Assembly: GCF_003144195.1 (NCBI RefSeq)
Contig: NW_020290027.1
Span: forward strand, 1 to 64,000
Origin: Ceraceosorus guamensis
Taxonomy: Eukaryota; Basidiomycota; Exobasidiomycetes; Ceraceosorales; Ceraceosoraceae
DNA: 64,000 bases
Direction: 5' to 3'
Position numbers and translations under genes: made by a program. Below the pieces are notes generated by a model. It was given only the letters and a program-made list of their open reading frames with translations. It ran no database searches and was not told where the DNA came from. Shown in pieces: positions 23,042-34,614 of this stretch (positions within the stretch are counted from its first letter, which is position 1; each line of letters starts with the position of its first letter).

Positions 23042-25902
23042 TCAATTCTTGTCTGTAGCTGCTGCTCTTCCAACTCGTCCGCGAGGAGGTGCGATCGGCG
23101 CGGCTCCGGGAAAGGGTACTCTGAAAGGGGACGTTGACCGTGTGAGCTCGAGCTCGAGCTTCAAATGACCTCGGACATTCCAGTCGAACTCACCTTAGGT
23201 TCCAATTGCGCTCGAGATGCAGCTGCACATCCCTCACTTCGACTCGGTCTCCTTTGCGATGTTTTGCCAGTCTGCAAGCAAATGTTGTTGCGCTCTCAAT
23301 GAATTCGTCGGCAATCTCCAAGAGCAGCTTTCGTTGCGAAGACAATCGAAATGAGAAGCTTGATCAGCGAGGGGTTCCACCGCATACACAGACGCTCCAA
23401 TAACCAACTCACATCTTCAACATCGCCTTCTAACACTTCAGCCCCGTCCAGCTCCTGAACCAGTTCTTGGATTTTGCGCTTGCTCAGCAACCTCTGATCT
23501 CCTATCGTACCACCTGCATTGGAAGAGGAGGCGCCAGCAGATCCAGAGGTGCCACCAGATGTCCCAGCAGCGTCGAGGCCGCCCGACAAACCACCAAGGC
23601 TTGCTGCGCCCGTCCCTCTTCCCGTGAGCGCGTCCCAGAATTCAGGGTTAATGATGTCACCATCGGGACCAGGAGTCGCCAGCGATGATGCTGCTGGTGT
23701 AGGAGCAGCAGCCGCAGGGCCAGAAGACGCTCCAGCAGCAGTGCCCGGAGTTGTAGGGGCATCCGTCTCCTTCCTGACGCCCAGGAGGCCTTCCCATCCT
23801 TTGCCAGGTTCTGGTCGCTGTTGAATGGCAGGAGTCGAAGTGAGGGCATGAGTCCCACCCAGCCCTTGGCTCAGCGTAGGTCTAGGCCCTTTGCCATCCT
23901 TTGAGGGGAATGCTTCCGGCTGAGGCTGAGGTACGTCAAGCCTTGCTGGAATAGCCGAAGCGGATGAGGCTGCTAAGAGCGCTGGCTGGGCGCTCACAAC
24001 AGACAGGGGAATCGGTGGCTGGCTGAGATTCGATGGACTCTGAGCATGGCCTTGTTGTAGAGGTGGCTGAGGTGATTGTCCAGGCGGTGCGGCCAAGCCA
24101 GGACCGCCGGGCGTGGCTGCTTGCGAGGATCTTGCAGGTGCACCTGGACCAGGACCTGGAGTCTGTCTCGCACCTGCTGCTCCAGCATTGCCGACATTCG
24201 GCGAGGGTGCAGCGGCGATGGGTGTTCCGGGAGCGGAGCCGCGAGAAGGCGGTTGTGAGACAGGCTGCCCTATCCCCGGTGGTGGTTTTTGTGGCGCTTG
24301 CGATGGCGCAATTGGCTGAGGGACATTTTGCTGAGACTGCTGCTGCGACGGCCCTGGTGGGCCTTGAGGACGCGGCTCAGGTGGCCTCGGTGCTTGTGTT
24401 GGCTGTCCTTGAGGTGTGTTTTCTGCCCTGGTCTGAGCTGCATTCGATGCCATCGCTTTCAACATGTTCGCCACTTGGCTCAGTTGCATACGACTCTGCT
24501 GAAGCTCTTTCAACACTTGATCCCGCTCAGGACCAGGAGGCATCTGGGTTCCCGTGCTCTGCGCAGCGGATCCGCCCGACGCACTCTGAGGGTTCGTCCC
24601 ATTCAACCGCGCTTCGAGATTTGCCACGCGGGCTCTCAATTGCGTACCAATTTCATTCAGCTGGGGTGCTGTCAAGGGAGGTCTAGCCGGTGCTCCTGGC
24701 GGTGGACGTCCTGGTCCTGCGGCGGCTGTAGGTTGAGCAGTCTTCGCTTGCCCCGACTGGCTGGCTGCTGCATTCGGCGGTGGTCTAGCGGTTGTTGAGG
24801 CAGAAGGAGATGGCTTTGCAGCTTGGGCCTGTCCAGACGGGCCTTGAGCTTGAGCCAGAGCTGGAGTGGAGGCGGGAGCAGGCTGAGGCGCAGGCCCGGG
24901 GGCTGCAGAGGTCGTAGCCGGTTTCGTTGGCGGCACAGAAGATGGTTGCGCTGAGGATGTTGGCTGAGACAGGCCCTGTCCTTCAATCGCAGTCTGCGCT
25001 GCAGCACCTTGCTGCTGCGCTTGCGCTCGAGCGCGAGCCTGTGCTTGAGCCAGCATCATTCTCTTTCTATTTTGAAGTTGAGCGTAATTCTTGAGTGCTG
25101 TCACTTCATCCTGAGTAAAGCCTTGCACTTCTGTAGCGGTGCTGCTTTGCAGTGCTGCCACTGCGCGCTGAAAAGCTGCTGGGTCTGACCTTTGCAACGA
25201 CTGCAATTTGTTTACAGCTGCCTGCTGAGCAGGTTCAAGCTGGATACCAGGAGGCGCATTTCCTGCTCCACCAGCACCTTGTTGAGGTCGTGGAGCTGAG
25301 GGAGTGCTGCCAGGCCTGATTGGCTGCTGTGATGACGCAGCAGGAGGAGGGCGGCTCTGGCCTTGCGCTGGTACTGAGGGTGGTCTTGGAGCACTGGAAG
25401 TTGGCGCAGCTGGTCGCCCTGGTCCTGCCGCGGGTGTCCCCTGGGCAGGCGGGGCTGGTCTTGCAGCAGTGGGAGGTCTCTGAGCCGGAGCAGCACTGCC
25501 AGATGGACGTGCTGGACTTCCACTCGCCGCTCCGCCACCTGCTGTCTGTGCGTTTTTTGCGGCCGCTTGCTGTTGCGCCAGCAATTTTGCCCTGTATGCT
25601 GCGATTTGATCCGCGCTGGGTCGAGGACCACCTTGCTGTCCGGGACCCTGAGGCTGAGCTGGTCGAGCCGGCGCCCCTTGAGTCGTATTCACTCCATTTG
25701 CAGGTCTGACATTGGCGTGTGTTGACTGCTGTGCCTGAGCAGCTCCACTCGATGGGGGCGGTCTCGCCGTTCCGGCACCTACTGCAACAGCGGGCCCACC
25801 ACTGCTAGAAGCATTATCTTGACCACCTGATGCTGCTCCTTCCGCCGAGCTTTGCGCAGCCGAGGCAGCCGCAGCACCTGCAGGAGGTGCTCCGCTTGAC
25901 AT
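23042..25902 (-). CDS. TAF12: TFIID/SAGA subunit TAF12 with very long low-complexity N terminus
   Basis: Exons 23413-25902, 23194-23327 and 23042-23120 sum to 901 codons (900 aa). The histone fold is C-terminal: '[15 protein letters not shown]' continues over the first intron into '[14 protein letters not shown]', '[20 protein letters not shown]' and 'RNWNLRVP', the TAF12 signature. TAF12 pairs with TAF4 (or Ada1 in SAGA) as an H2B-like partner. The first roughly 790 residues are almost wholly Pro, Gln, Ala, Ser and Gly, with a central stretch '[21 protein letters not shown]' that looks structured, and are probably a disordered activator-contact region. Fungal TAF12 proteins often have such N termini, but this one is long. 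The ATG at 25902 is the first on frame. The first intron ends in AAG. Confidence 0.93.
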
Positions 25903-27462
25903 AAATCGATGGGGCACGTCCTACTTCTTTCTACCTGAGTTGGTGAAGTCAGGGCCAATGCCTCTGTAAGACGTGGATGGCTGCTCCACTCTTGCTGGAT
26001 GCAGCTTGGGTCGAGGCGCCTCTGATGTGCCAGTCTATGTAGAGGCGTACCCAGAGTGCAGAGGCCGCACTAGAGTTGAGTGTCTGAGCGAAGGGTGGCT
26101 GTGGTGAGATGGTGGCAGAAACATCCGCTGTGACTTTGATTCGTATTGGCGGCTCTACCTTAAGCGACATTTATATATATATAGGGAGCATACATCCGCG
26201 GCGCGCGCCTGCTGTGCCCCATGCTGATGCATGCATAGCATCAGCAGAGATCGAGCGAGCTTCTCGATCATCCCCGCGCGCGCGCGCGCCCGCGCCGTCA
26301 TCCAAATCTCAACAATCACGAAATGACGCGCGGCTGGCTTACCTGCTAACTACAAGTCGGTTGTGATTCAACTGCGGCATTCACGATTTTCATAATTTGT
26401 GACCGAATTGAGGTCTTAAATATCTTGCAACTGAAACATATGACACCGTCGTCAGGAATGTCGCGGTGTTTGGACCTCTCTCATCGCATCATCGCAGTCG
26501 CTGAAGCACAACTACGCTGTCCTCAAGTCGCCGCGTTCCGGGTCATGTGTCGGTGAGAGGTGCATCCGCCCCCACCTCTATGCTGGCTATAACGTGGCTC
26601 GGCGAGGAGAGAGTAGAATACAGATTGGTTTACTGATATGATTCACAGCTGCAAAGGCTGTGCGTAGTTTAGGGAGGAAGTGGAGAGCCTCGGCGTTATT
26701 GAGCACAGTGCCGGCGCCCTGGATGGACCAGAAGCCTCGCTACTGTGGACATCGAAAGCGCAGGCGAGCGACTCGTAGAGATTAGCGTTTATCTGGTTCG
26801 ATGGGGGAAGGCAAGGGACTTGCGCCGCACCAATCAGCTTATCGACAAATCGAGGGTCAAGGAAGATTGCATCTACATACGTATTCTGGAGCGCTGTTTC
26901 TTAAGAGAGAGAGGGGCCGCAACGGGCGTCGGACTTTGCACCTCTTAAGTCTGCACTGCCCGCTTTTGCGCATCGAGGCACTGCGATGGTGGTCGAGTGC
27001 GAGTGGCATTTCAGACTTCTTGGGACGTGCTCTCGGGTAGCCCGGGGCTCGTCGCCATTGAAGCGGAATGAGACGCCGCTCCTGACGCCCGCATCGACAC
27101 CCACAAGCATCGGATGCATTGGTACCACATTGCGCCGATATTTGAGCTCCAGCCGTGAGGGGCAATCACGACCAGCTCCAAGAGATGTCCAAGCACCACG
27201 TATTCTTGCTCCTTCTATGCGGTAGGCATGCGTCTTCGAGCGAACTTGTCAACATACGCATTTGTTGCGGATGAACAGACATGTGTTGCAATCATAAATC
27301 AGTGGCACAAAGCAGGGCACGGGTGACAGCTAGGCTGCTTGCGGCGGGGGCACGCAACGAGTTCCTCAGCAGTCATCGGCGAATCCAAAAACATGCATTC
27401 GTGATTGCTTCCGTGCAAAGGAGGACGTTTTGCATCACTCTTCATCGGCGCCAGAAGCGATT
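25903..27462. other. Intergenic region with (TA)n and (CG)n tracts
   Basis: About 1.6 kb. An alternating TA run lies near 26170-26183, possibly the TAF12 core promoter, and an alternating CG run lies near 26275-26290. No convincing gene was seen. This is the left border of the duplicated accessory island. Confidence 0.5.
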
Positions 27463-29140
27463 TCAACATCCCAAGTTTTCGCGTTTGTTGAAGTTTTGGA
27501 CAATCTCGGTGGCCATCTTGCGTAGACCCGACGAGAGTATGGAGAACTCTGTACGGTCCGCCACCTCGAGCACGTCAGACTCACGAAGTGGTCGGGAAGG
27601 CTCAGTCTGTACAAGCGAAAGGAAGGCACCCCGCAAGCTACTTAATGGTCTGGTGTAAGCCAGGTGTGCCTCTTTGCTTATGTCGCGGGTCGACCTCTCA
27701 CTCCAGCTGTCAGGCTGAGTGACGTGAGTTTCAACGGCGTCAAGGGTGGCAAACACGGGCAGAAGCCGCGTGCTGAGCAGCACGCAGTCAGCCGCGTCAT
27801 CCAGCAATTTAAGCCGTCGCAGCGCCGAGCTAGACTCGATCAGGACGAGGAGCCTTCGACCAAGTGATTCTTCGGGGGAGTCATCGATGGGGCGAGCGTG
27901 GTGACGACCCATGCTCGAGTTGCGCAGCACTACGGATCCATCAGCATTTGTCTCTTCCCTGAGCCATCCTATAGCGTCACTCTCCAATTCCTCGGTGTCG
28001 GCGCCTTGTGTGCTTTCGTTCCATTCCGCGAGAGATAAATAGTCGCTACTCCATTCCACGCTGATGCTCAGCTCCTCTACGTGCTCCATCATGTCCTTGT
28101 AGTAGGCTGAAGCCGATATCGCACCATGCATCGACCAAAGGCTCTACGCTGGTCAGCGTCTTTTTGGGAACGTAGGCCTGTGCAGTTCCGGAAGCTCACC
28201 TGGCATACAGAATTGAGGATATACGTACTTAATCTTGAGAACCCGTAAACAGCCCAAAGCAGCTATGTGCTGCACCAGGCGTTCAGGTAGAGGTGCTGCT
28301 TTATCGATCATGATCAGGTGACGAGGTCTCAACAATGAGATCAATGTCTGGACCGCATTCCAATACTCTTCGAAGCTGTCGATGCCAGGTATCAAGCCGT
28401 CGCCGAATGGGCCGTTGAGGTTCTCGTAGTCCAAGTCCTCTATGCTCGAGGTAGCTTCTTCGAGTGTGAAGGCATCCGCATCGTAGAAGTCGGCCGGCAT
28501 GAGAAAGGGCCATGTAGGTTCGTCTATCCGATTGCACATGTCGCAATCACATGCGTCCCCTGCCCTCTCGTTGAACTCCTTGACCAGTATTCTGTACTCC
28601 TCTCGACTTTTATCCAACGCGAAAGGATGGTTATAGGGACCGCAGCCAGCACCCGCGGAGTAGCTCCAGAATGGTATGCGCATGATGCGCCTCAAATCCA
28701 TGAAGACCCTCTCGGCCAGTGAAGGCACGCTTCGAATACCTGGATCATTGATATACCCATCCCGGTCGGAGCCCCAAAGCTTGTACGAAAAGTTGCTATC
28801 TGCATACTGATCTGAGCCCACCGTGAGAGTCTTGACCTCACGCGTGAGCCAGGGGAAAGAGCGGCACTCCGCGATCATGTCCAAGACTTCATCGCAATCT
28901 GCGTGAACGTATTGCCACCTATTGCGCATGACGATAGCGAACCAGTAGCGGGACTGAAAGCGAGCATACGCAAGTCAGCAGCTGGCGGCTGCTTCCAACT
29001 TTGATACAGACACGGCGCTAACTCACGATGCCTAGCATGATTCGGTCGTCCACATAATCGTCTTCGAGCATCGCGAGGATGTTGTAGACAACCTCCGCCG
29101 GAAGGCGTGTAAAGGGGTCGGAGGGATCGAATGCTTGCAT
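27463..29140 (-). CDS. F-box protein, island copy A
   Basis: Exons 29027-29140, 28200-28953 and 27463-28106 sum to 504 codons (503 aa). Exon 1 is an F-box ('FTRLPAEVVYNILAML'), which binds Skp1 in SCF ubiquitin ligases. Exon 2 starts 'SRYWFAIVMRNRWQ' and holds a conserved core with 'LAERVFMDLRRIMRIPFW', a Cys pair in 'DCDMCNRIDEPTWPF', and 'LISLLRPRHLIMIDKAAPLP' followed by leucine-rich-like strands. Exon 3 begins 'AYYKDMMEHVEELSI' and ends near 'LRKMATEIVQNFNKREN'. Intron positions and phases are the same as in copy B at 34615-36434, so the two arose by duplication. The predicted role is target recognition for ubiquitination; the target is unknown. It is divergent from the secreted-protein gene at 31395. 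Confidence 0.85.
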
Positions 29141-31207
29141 TCTCAGCCGCAGTGTGCAGAGAACTCGAGAGGTTGTCGCTCACTGCCGCGATGTGACTGT
29201 GGTTGATGTAGAGGATTGATACTAGGGCCTGATTGATAGCAAGGGTGTCGGCGACGAGATCGAAGATCTGAAGTCGACAAGTAGCAGTGGCCGCTGCGAG
29301 TGAAGTAGCGAATCAAGCGTGATAGGCCTCTTTGTGAGTAGCCGCTTCGGTGTCCAACCTCGTCCCGGTTGACGGCCTTATCCTGATCTTTTCTTGTCGA
29401 CGAGCTTGAGTCGGACTGTCAGTGAGGCGATCCACCTGTTGCTGCGTTCTCGCTCGACATTGCACTTCTTTCAGGCATGATGGTTGTCGTTTGGTCAGAC
29501 GTGGCGGCCGGCAAGAGCTGACTTAGTGTCTTGAAGCAGAGGCAAAGAGTAGCTCTTGATGTGGCGTCGCAAATTGCGTCGATGGACCGCGTGTGTTCGC
29601 TGCAGCCTGGCGTACCACGAGGTAACGTAGTGCAGGCGCGCAAGCTCCGCTAGCGTTCTTTGGCTTCGCTCACGAGTGCTCCACAACAGTCACGATTGCT
29701 TAGCATAATCACGAGTATGTCGCAGGACGGTGTTAGACGTGAGCAAGATTAGACAGCACTCACGACTGAGACGTTCTTGATTCGAACGACGATACAGCAT
29801 CACTTCATGTCCAGGTATTCGTGATTGATGCCGGATTCACGATTGGTGGTTGCGGATCACGCCCTCACTCACAGACTCGCGATTGCTGCTTATCGTCCTT
29901 TCTGCATGCGTGGGATAGTGCGCGGCGCACATTCGCGTAGGCGAATCACGAACGAATTATCAGAACGTGAATCGCGAACACGCGAACTTTCCCATGCTCT
30001 CCGCCACGTGCATGCAGCAGCGGTGCAGCAGCAAAGCGATCAACACGAGGTCGCTCGAGCAGATTAAAGGTTGCATCGAGACTGCTCAAGAGCGTGAACG
30101 ATTCAACAACACCACAACCCACATGGTCATACAGTCATGGCTAGTCTAGCTTTGAGTGGCAGCTCTGGTGCACTGCCTGCCGACACATGAATTTTTCGCG
30201 TCCCCTCGGAGCATCAGACAAGACACCTCGGACCTCAAAATGTGAACGTAAAGCCAGCCGAGCAAAGCCAGTCGTACCGCGTGGTCGCCACGAGCGCTGC
30301 GCCTTCGTCTGAGCTTCAGCGAGAAGATAGCTCCATGAACGTGCGTCGGCGCCTCCAAAGCGTGCTAGAGCTGAGTGGATGAGCCTTGCACGCGGTCGTA
30401 GCGTGCCGACCGCTTGCCAACAGGCGAAGTCAAGCTTCAGGATGGCTAGATACAGAGAGCGCCCTCGGGCGCGACGGACTCGTCACATCTGAAGTGGCCT
30501 ATCGTCATTTGCCAAGTACATGGCTATCCAGGGCATAGCAGGGTACCCTGTAAAGAGTGCTTACAATAGGAGTCAGTGAGCACAGCCCCTGGTCCGCTTT
30601 GACAACGCGATGAAGAGCAAGATCTTCACATAGCTTTTGCAGCGTAGGCATAGCGTGCTTGGCACTCACTTGTGGACATCGGCTCTCGCAAGCATGCGAA
30701 GGCATTCAGCCCGATGACGGAGCTTGCATGGATTGCGCCCACTCTGCCTTGCAACCTCGTGAACGGACGCCACATTTTGCAGCTAGTACGGGGTTCGCTT
30801 TGTGTATCAAGCTCAGAAAAACAGTTCAGAGGTCCGCTACGGCAGGTAGGCCTTCACTGCTACCATGACCGTGGGGCACTCGGTCACACTTACGATCAGT
30901 TTGGCAAGATTTAGCACTGCGCATGAGCATCATGGTCAATGGCACCATTGCAGCTTCGGCGCTCCGATCGTTGGTCGTCCAGATAGGCGGGATGTTGGCT
31001 CGCCGCCTTTTGTCGGAAAGGAGCCTCTTTGAGCACGAGACCTGCTCGGCAGGGCGCAAGAGCTCAGTCAGACGACCTCGTGGTCCCTGCAGAAAATCTG
31101 GACCAAAATCTTACATTCCTTGAGGGACGCTGTCGAGCCTACTTGTCCCACGCACGGTAGCACTTGGACATGGCACAGGGGATGCATTGCTTGGTGGATT
31201 GCGAAGG
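29141..31207. other. Shared divergent intergenic region, island module A
   Basis: About 2.1 kb between the F-box gene and the secreted-protein gene. Parts are similar to module B: 'accgcgtggtcgcca' at 30277-30291 versus about 38249-38263, and 'gacgccacattttgcagcta' at about 30765-30784 versus about 38801-38820 with one change. 'cgtgaatc'-type motifs are dense at 29690-29985. No gene was seen. Confidence 0.6.
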
Positions 31208-31213
31208 TATAAA
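31208..31213 (+). promoter_or_regulatory. TATA box of secreted-protein gene A
   Basis: 'tataaa' about 187 bp upstream of the ATG at 31395. The paralogue has the same hexamer at a similar place. Confidence 0.5.
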
Positions 31214-31394
31214 GACGATGAGCATCTCTTACCTCGCAAGACATCGTGCTCCGTCTGTATCTCGTCCTCCTCCCTTCCTACGGTGCTCTGGCAGTGCCAA
31301 TCCTCTCTGCAACACTTTCCTTGATTGCACGCACTTCAACGACCTCTCGTCTCCGGCCCATTGCCTTCTGCTTCTGCTTTGAGCTGGTCTCAAA

Positions 31395-33783
31395 ATGCTG
31401 TTGCGCGTTGCTCTCGTTTGTTTCCTCGCGCTCACTGCACTGCTCAACGTTCCTTGTGAGGCGGCAACCTCGCAGCATCTCAACAAGGTTGCGAACATTG
31501 ATGTAGCTGTGAGTAGACACATCCGTGCCAAATGCACCGTATGTATGAACTGCTGAAAAATTGACATTGACTCCCGATCGGTATAATTGCAGCGTGACGC
31601 ATTCTACTCGGGCCAATATCCAAGCCCTGTCCATCAACGCGCGGCGACCGGCGCAGCGGACGATTCGACAACATCCTCGTCGCCCAGTCAGGCGCCCGGC
31701 CAGACAGCTTCGCCGAAGAGTTCCTGGCGCATGAACAATGCCAAGTTTTGTCCCAATTCCCTTTCTCCGGCTGCTTCCACGTCCACGTCTGCAGCTGCGG
31801 CTGCGTCTACACCCGCTGTACACGCTCAGAAGCGGCAAGTAAATCAGAGGAAGAAGCGACCCAACAAGAATCCACCCAACAAGAATCCACCCAACAAGAA
31901 TCCACCCAACAAGAATCCACCCAACAAGAATCGGGACACACTTGGGGACGACATGAAGAAGGAACGATACGGCGATAAATGCAAAGCCAAACCAGGCCTA
32001 CAATACCGTAACAGTCGCGCCATTGACCCTGATCCGACATTAGAGAACACGCCTGGTGTTTGGGTGACAGGGCGTGAGGGACGGGGTCAGCCAAGCAACA
32101 GAAAGAACTGGGGAAACTGTGAGCATTTTCTCGAAAAGCGGATCATCACAACTTTATTCATGCCAGACTTGGTAGAATTCATGGTCCAAGACAGGCCTGA
32201 AGCGTTTCCAAACACCGCCACTGCAGAAGCCAAGATTTGCGTGGCACTCTTCCAGCACAGAACTGACTGGGATGGAGGAGTCGTCAGCACTTTGAACAGC
32301 GACGGAAACCTCGTTGGCGTGCCCTCTACAATCAATCAGCTCAAAACCAAGATGATCGAAAAATTTGTGCAAGAGAAGACGTATACCTGGAACCCAGAGG
32401 AACAAGGTAACACCGACTTGAACAACAACAAAGCAGCACCTGGCCTGAAACAGTGAGTACCCCGCCCAACTCGGATGTATGCCCCTCTTGACATTCGAAA
32501 TGGCCCTTAGATATATCACCGATGCAACCCGGCGAAGGACTGCGGAAGACAACGCAAGAACGATGCAGCAAACCGTTCTCAAGATCCTGACTACCTCCGG
32601 GACGTGGATTCCCCGTCGGACGTACGACCCTAAGCGGTGGTCCAGTCTCGGCAACGGCATTTACGATCAGATCAGGGACACGATCACTTTGATGGAGCCA
32701 AGAATTGCCGCAGCGCCACTTGAACATTGTGGTATGAATCCGACGGGATATCAGAAAAGCACAACGACTGACGCCAACGCCGCTGCAGGGAGTGGTGCGA
32801 ACGGTGCGCCAGCGACACCGCCCCCCGAAGAGGAAGGCGCGATCCCTAAAAGGAGTGCCGAGACTGGCTGCTGTCCAGAGAACACCCTGATTGGGGAAAG
32901 ATGGCGCCCTTCCAACGAGGACTTCCAGAATAGTGAAAAACCAAAGGATCCAAACGATCGGTCACAATGTCCGCGCGTCAGCTGCAATCCTAAATTACAA
33001 TGCTGTCGCAGGCCCGATGGCCGCAGTAAAGATCTACCGGACTCAACAGCTGGTCCAGGCAACAGCGTAAAGGGTCGTCGCGAGATGCTGAGCGCCCCAG
33101 TCTTTGGCGGAAAGATGGTCCATCGGGCCCAGCCCGACCAATGCAAGAAGAACAACGGCAACGAGAATGACGCAAACGCTCCAGGACCAGCTGATGTAGC
33201 CGCGCTTGGAAAAGCGTTGAGCGGAGGAGACAAGACGGCTGCACAGAGCCTCGCAGCGGCAGCGGCAGCAGGCGCTGTACCGGCAGCGGAAGCACTGGTC
33301 GCGGCAGCAGCAAGCGAAGCCGCGGTAGCGGCGATCGCGGCAGTCGCGGCAGCAGTAGCACCAGAGGCGGCAGCAGCTGCTGCTGCCGCCGCGGCTGCCG
33401 CAGCACTTGCCTCAGCAGCAACATCGGGAAGTCAGCCAGCGGCGGCGGCTCTCATCAAAGCAGCAGCGGGTGCAGATGGACCGGCTAAGAAAGAGCTGAC
33501 AGGCATCATCAAGGTCCCTTTTCTGCCGGCTAGCTCGTCCGACTCTGCTTCACCAACGTCGGCATCGGGCATCACCGGCGTCATTCCCCCGTCTTCGAGC
33601 TCCTCTCTTGTAGCCACCCCCACTGCAAGACCTCCTGGCGCTCCCACTTCCTCATCTTCCAGCTCAGTCTCTACTCCTAACGCCAAGCCCACGCAGCCAC
33701 CCACAGGTGATGGGGAGGACACAACAGGCAGCACTGACATACCTTCGGGAAACGCCGGACGCCCCAATCGGAGGTATAATTGA
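31395..33783 (+). CDS. Secreted Cys-containing Ala-rich protein, island copy A
   Basis: Exons 31395-31508, 31593-32452 and 32511-33783 sum to 749 codons (748 aa). A signal peptide opens the protein ('LLRVALVCFLALTALLNV'). A Ser/Thr/Ala-rich spacer ends in dibasic 'AQKRQ' and 'RKKR', possible Kex2 sites, followed by five PPNKN repeats from a 15-bp tandem repeat (31860-31934). The conserved core has 'NCEHFLEKRIITTLFMPDL', 'NTATAEAKICVALF', 'YITDATRRRTAED', 'LEHCGMNPTGY', 'GCCPENT', 'CNPKLQCC' and 'RREMLSAPVFGGKM', with Cys residues shared with copy B. Then come an Ala-rich helix-like region (about 33235-33480), a Ser/Thr/Pro-rich linker and a conserved end, 'GNAG-PNRR'. I recognise no family. 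A secreted effector or cell-surface protein is possible, but nothing in the sequence proves either. Copy B is at 39429. Confidence 0.85.
31860..31934 (+). repeat. 15-bp coding tandem repeat, five units
   Basis: 'cccaacaagaatcca' is repeated five times in frame, giving five PPNKN units. The first four copies are nearly identical, which points to recent expansion. Absent from the paralogue. Confidence 0.95.
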
Positions 33784-34614
33784 TTGTTGAAAGTCGCTGT
33801 GCGACCCGCCTCTGTGTCTTGCTCAGGTCGCGGGACGACCTTTGAGAAATGGCACATCACATTCCTTTTTTCCCTTTGCTTGCGTTTCCTCCTGAGTCGA
33901 CACGCATGGGCGACTTAGGCAAGTTCAGCGTTCCCTCGATACCTGATACTCTAACGTGAAGTTGAGCTTCCCCATCTGATGGAGATGAAGACAACGAAGG
34001 CGAAGTACCTTGCTAAAAACCCGTCACGTTACGTCTAGCTCGATTTGCTCATATCGACCCTCGTCCTTGTTCTTCAAATCTCGGATGACACGGTCTAAGC
34101 TAGACGCCTGCGGTTGCTCTTTTACCACGATGAATAGAGAATGGACAGGATCCTGCAGGAGATGACCGATGATCAGGTGAGGCCAAAGCAAAAGACAGGC
34201 ATCGGCGACGACGAGAAGGGCATTACGCGATCTGACAGATACGACATCGCCATCAGTACTGTAGACATGTATGTACGCTATTTCGAGTCCTACATTCGGC
34301 GCATTGCTGTGCAAGAGCGAGCACATATACTTTTATACAGCCCTGAGCGTATCCCTGAGAGTCTCTTGATCCATCGCTTTCGTTTTTGGTGATTGGATAA
34401 ACAGGAGCACGCGAATTGTACGAGAGATCTGTGGTGTATATTGAGTCCCGCTATGTCGCGGGGAGTCAAAGACGCAGCCTTGGGTAGCGATTTCGCCATA
34501 TCGAAGTGGATGAGGTCCGCGGTGCTGTGGTCGCACAGCGGAAAGCGAAAGTCGAAGGCGCTGACCATATGGATTCTTAATGCAACCTCGTCATTCATGA
34601 CAGGGACGTGATGA
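33784..34614. other. Intergenic region between module A and module B
   Basis: About 830 bp between convergent 3' ends (secreted gene A, F-box gene B). It should contain the junction of the tandem duplication. No gene was seen. Confidence 0.5.

Noticed and set aside
22861-23073. Minus-strand frame downstream of TAF12 as its last exon
   Set aside because: Splice phase from the preceding exon leads into another frame that ends at 23042 with a normal TAF12-like C terminus.
26270-26300. Alternating CG run as a special regulatory element
   Set aside because: It is a simple low-complexity tract; nothing nearby supports a function.
31860-31934. 15-bp repeat as a CRISPR-like or intergenic satellite array
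   Set aside because: The repeat is contiguous without spacers and lies in frame inside a protein-coding exon.
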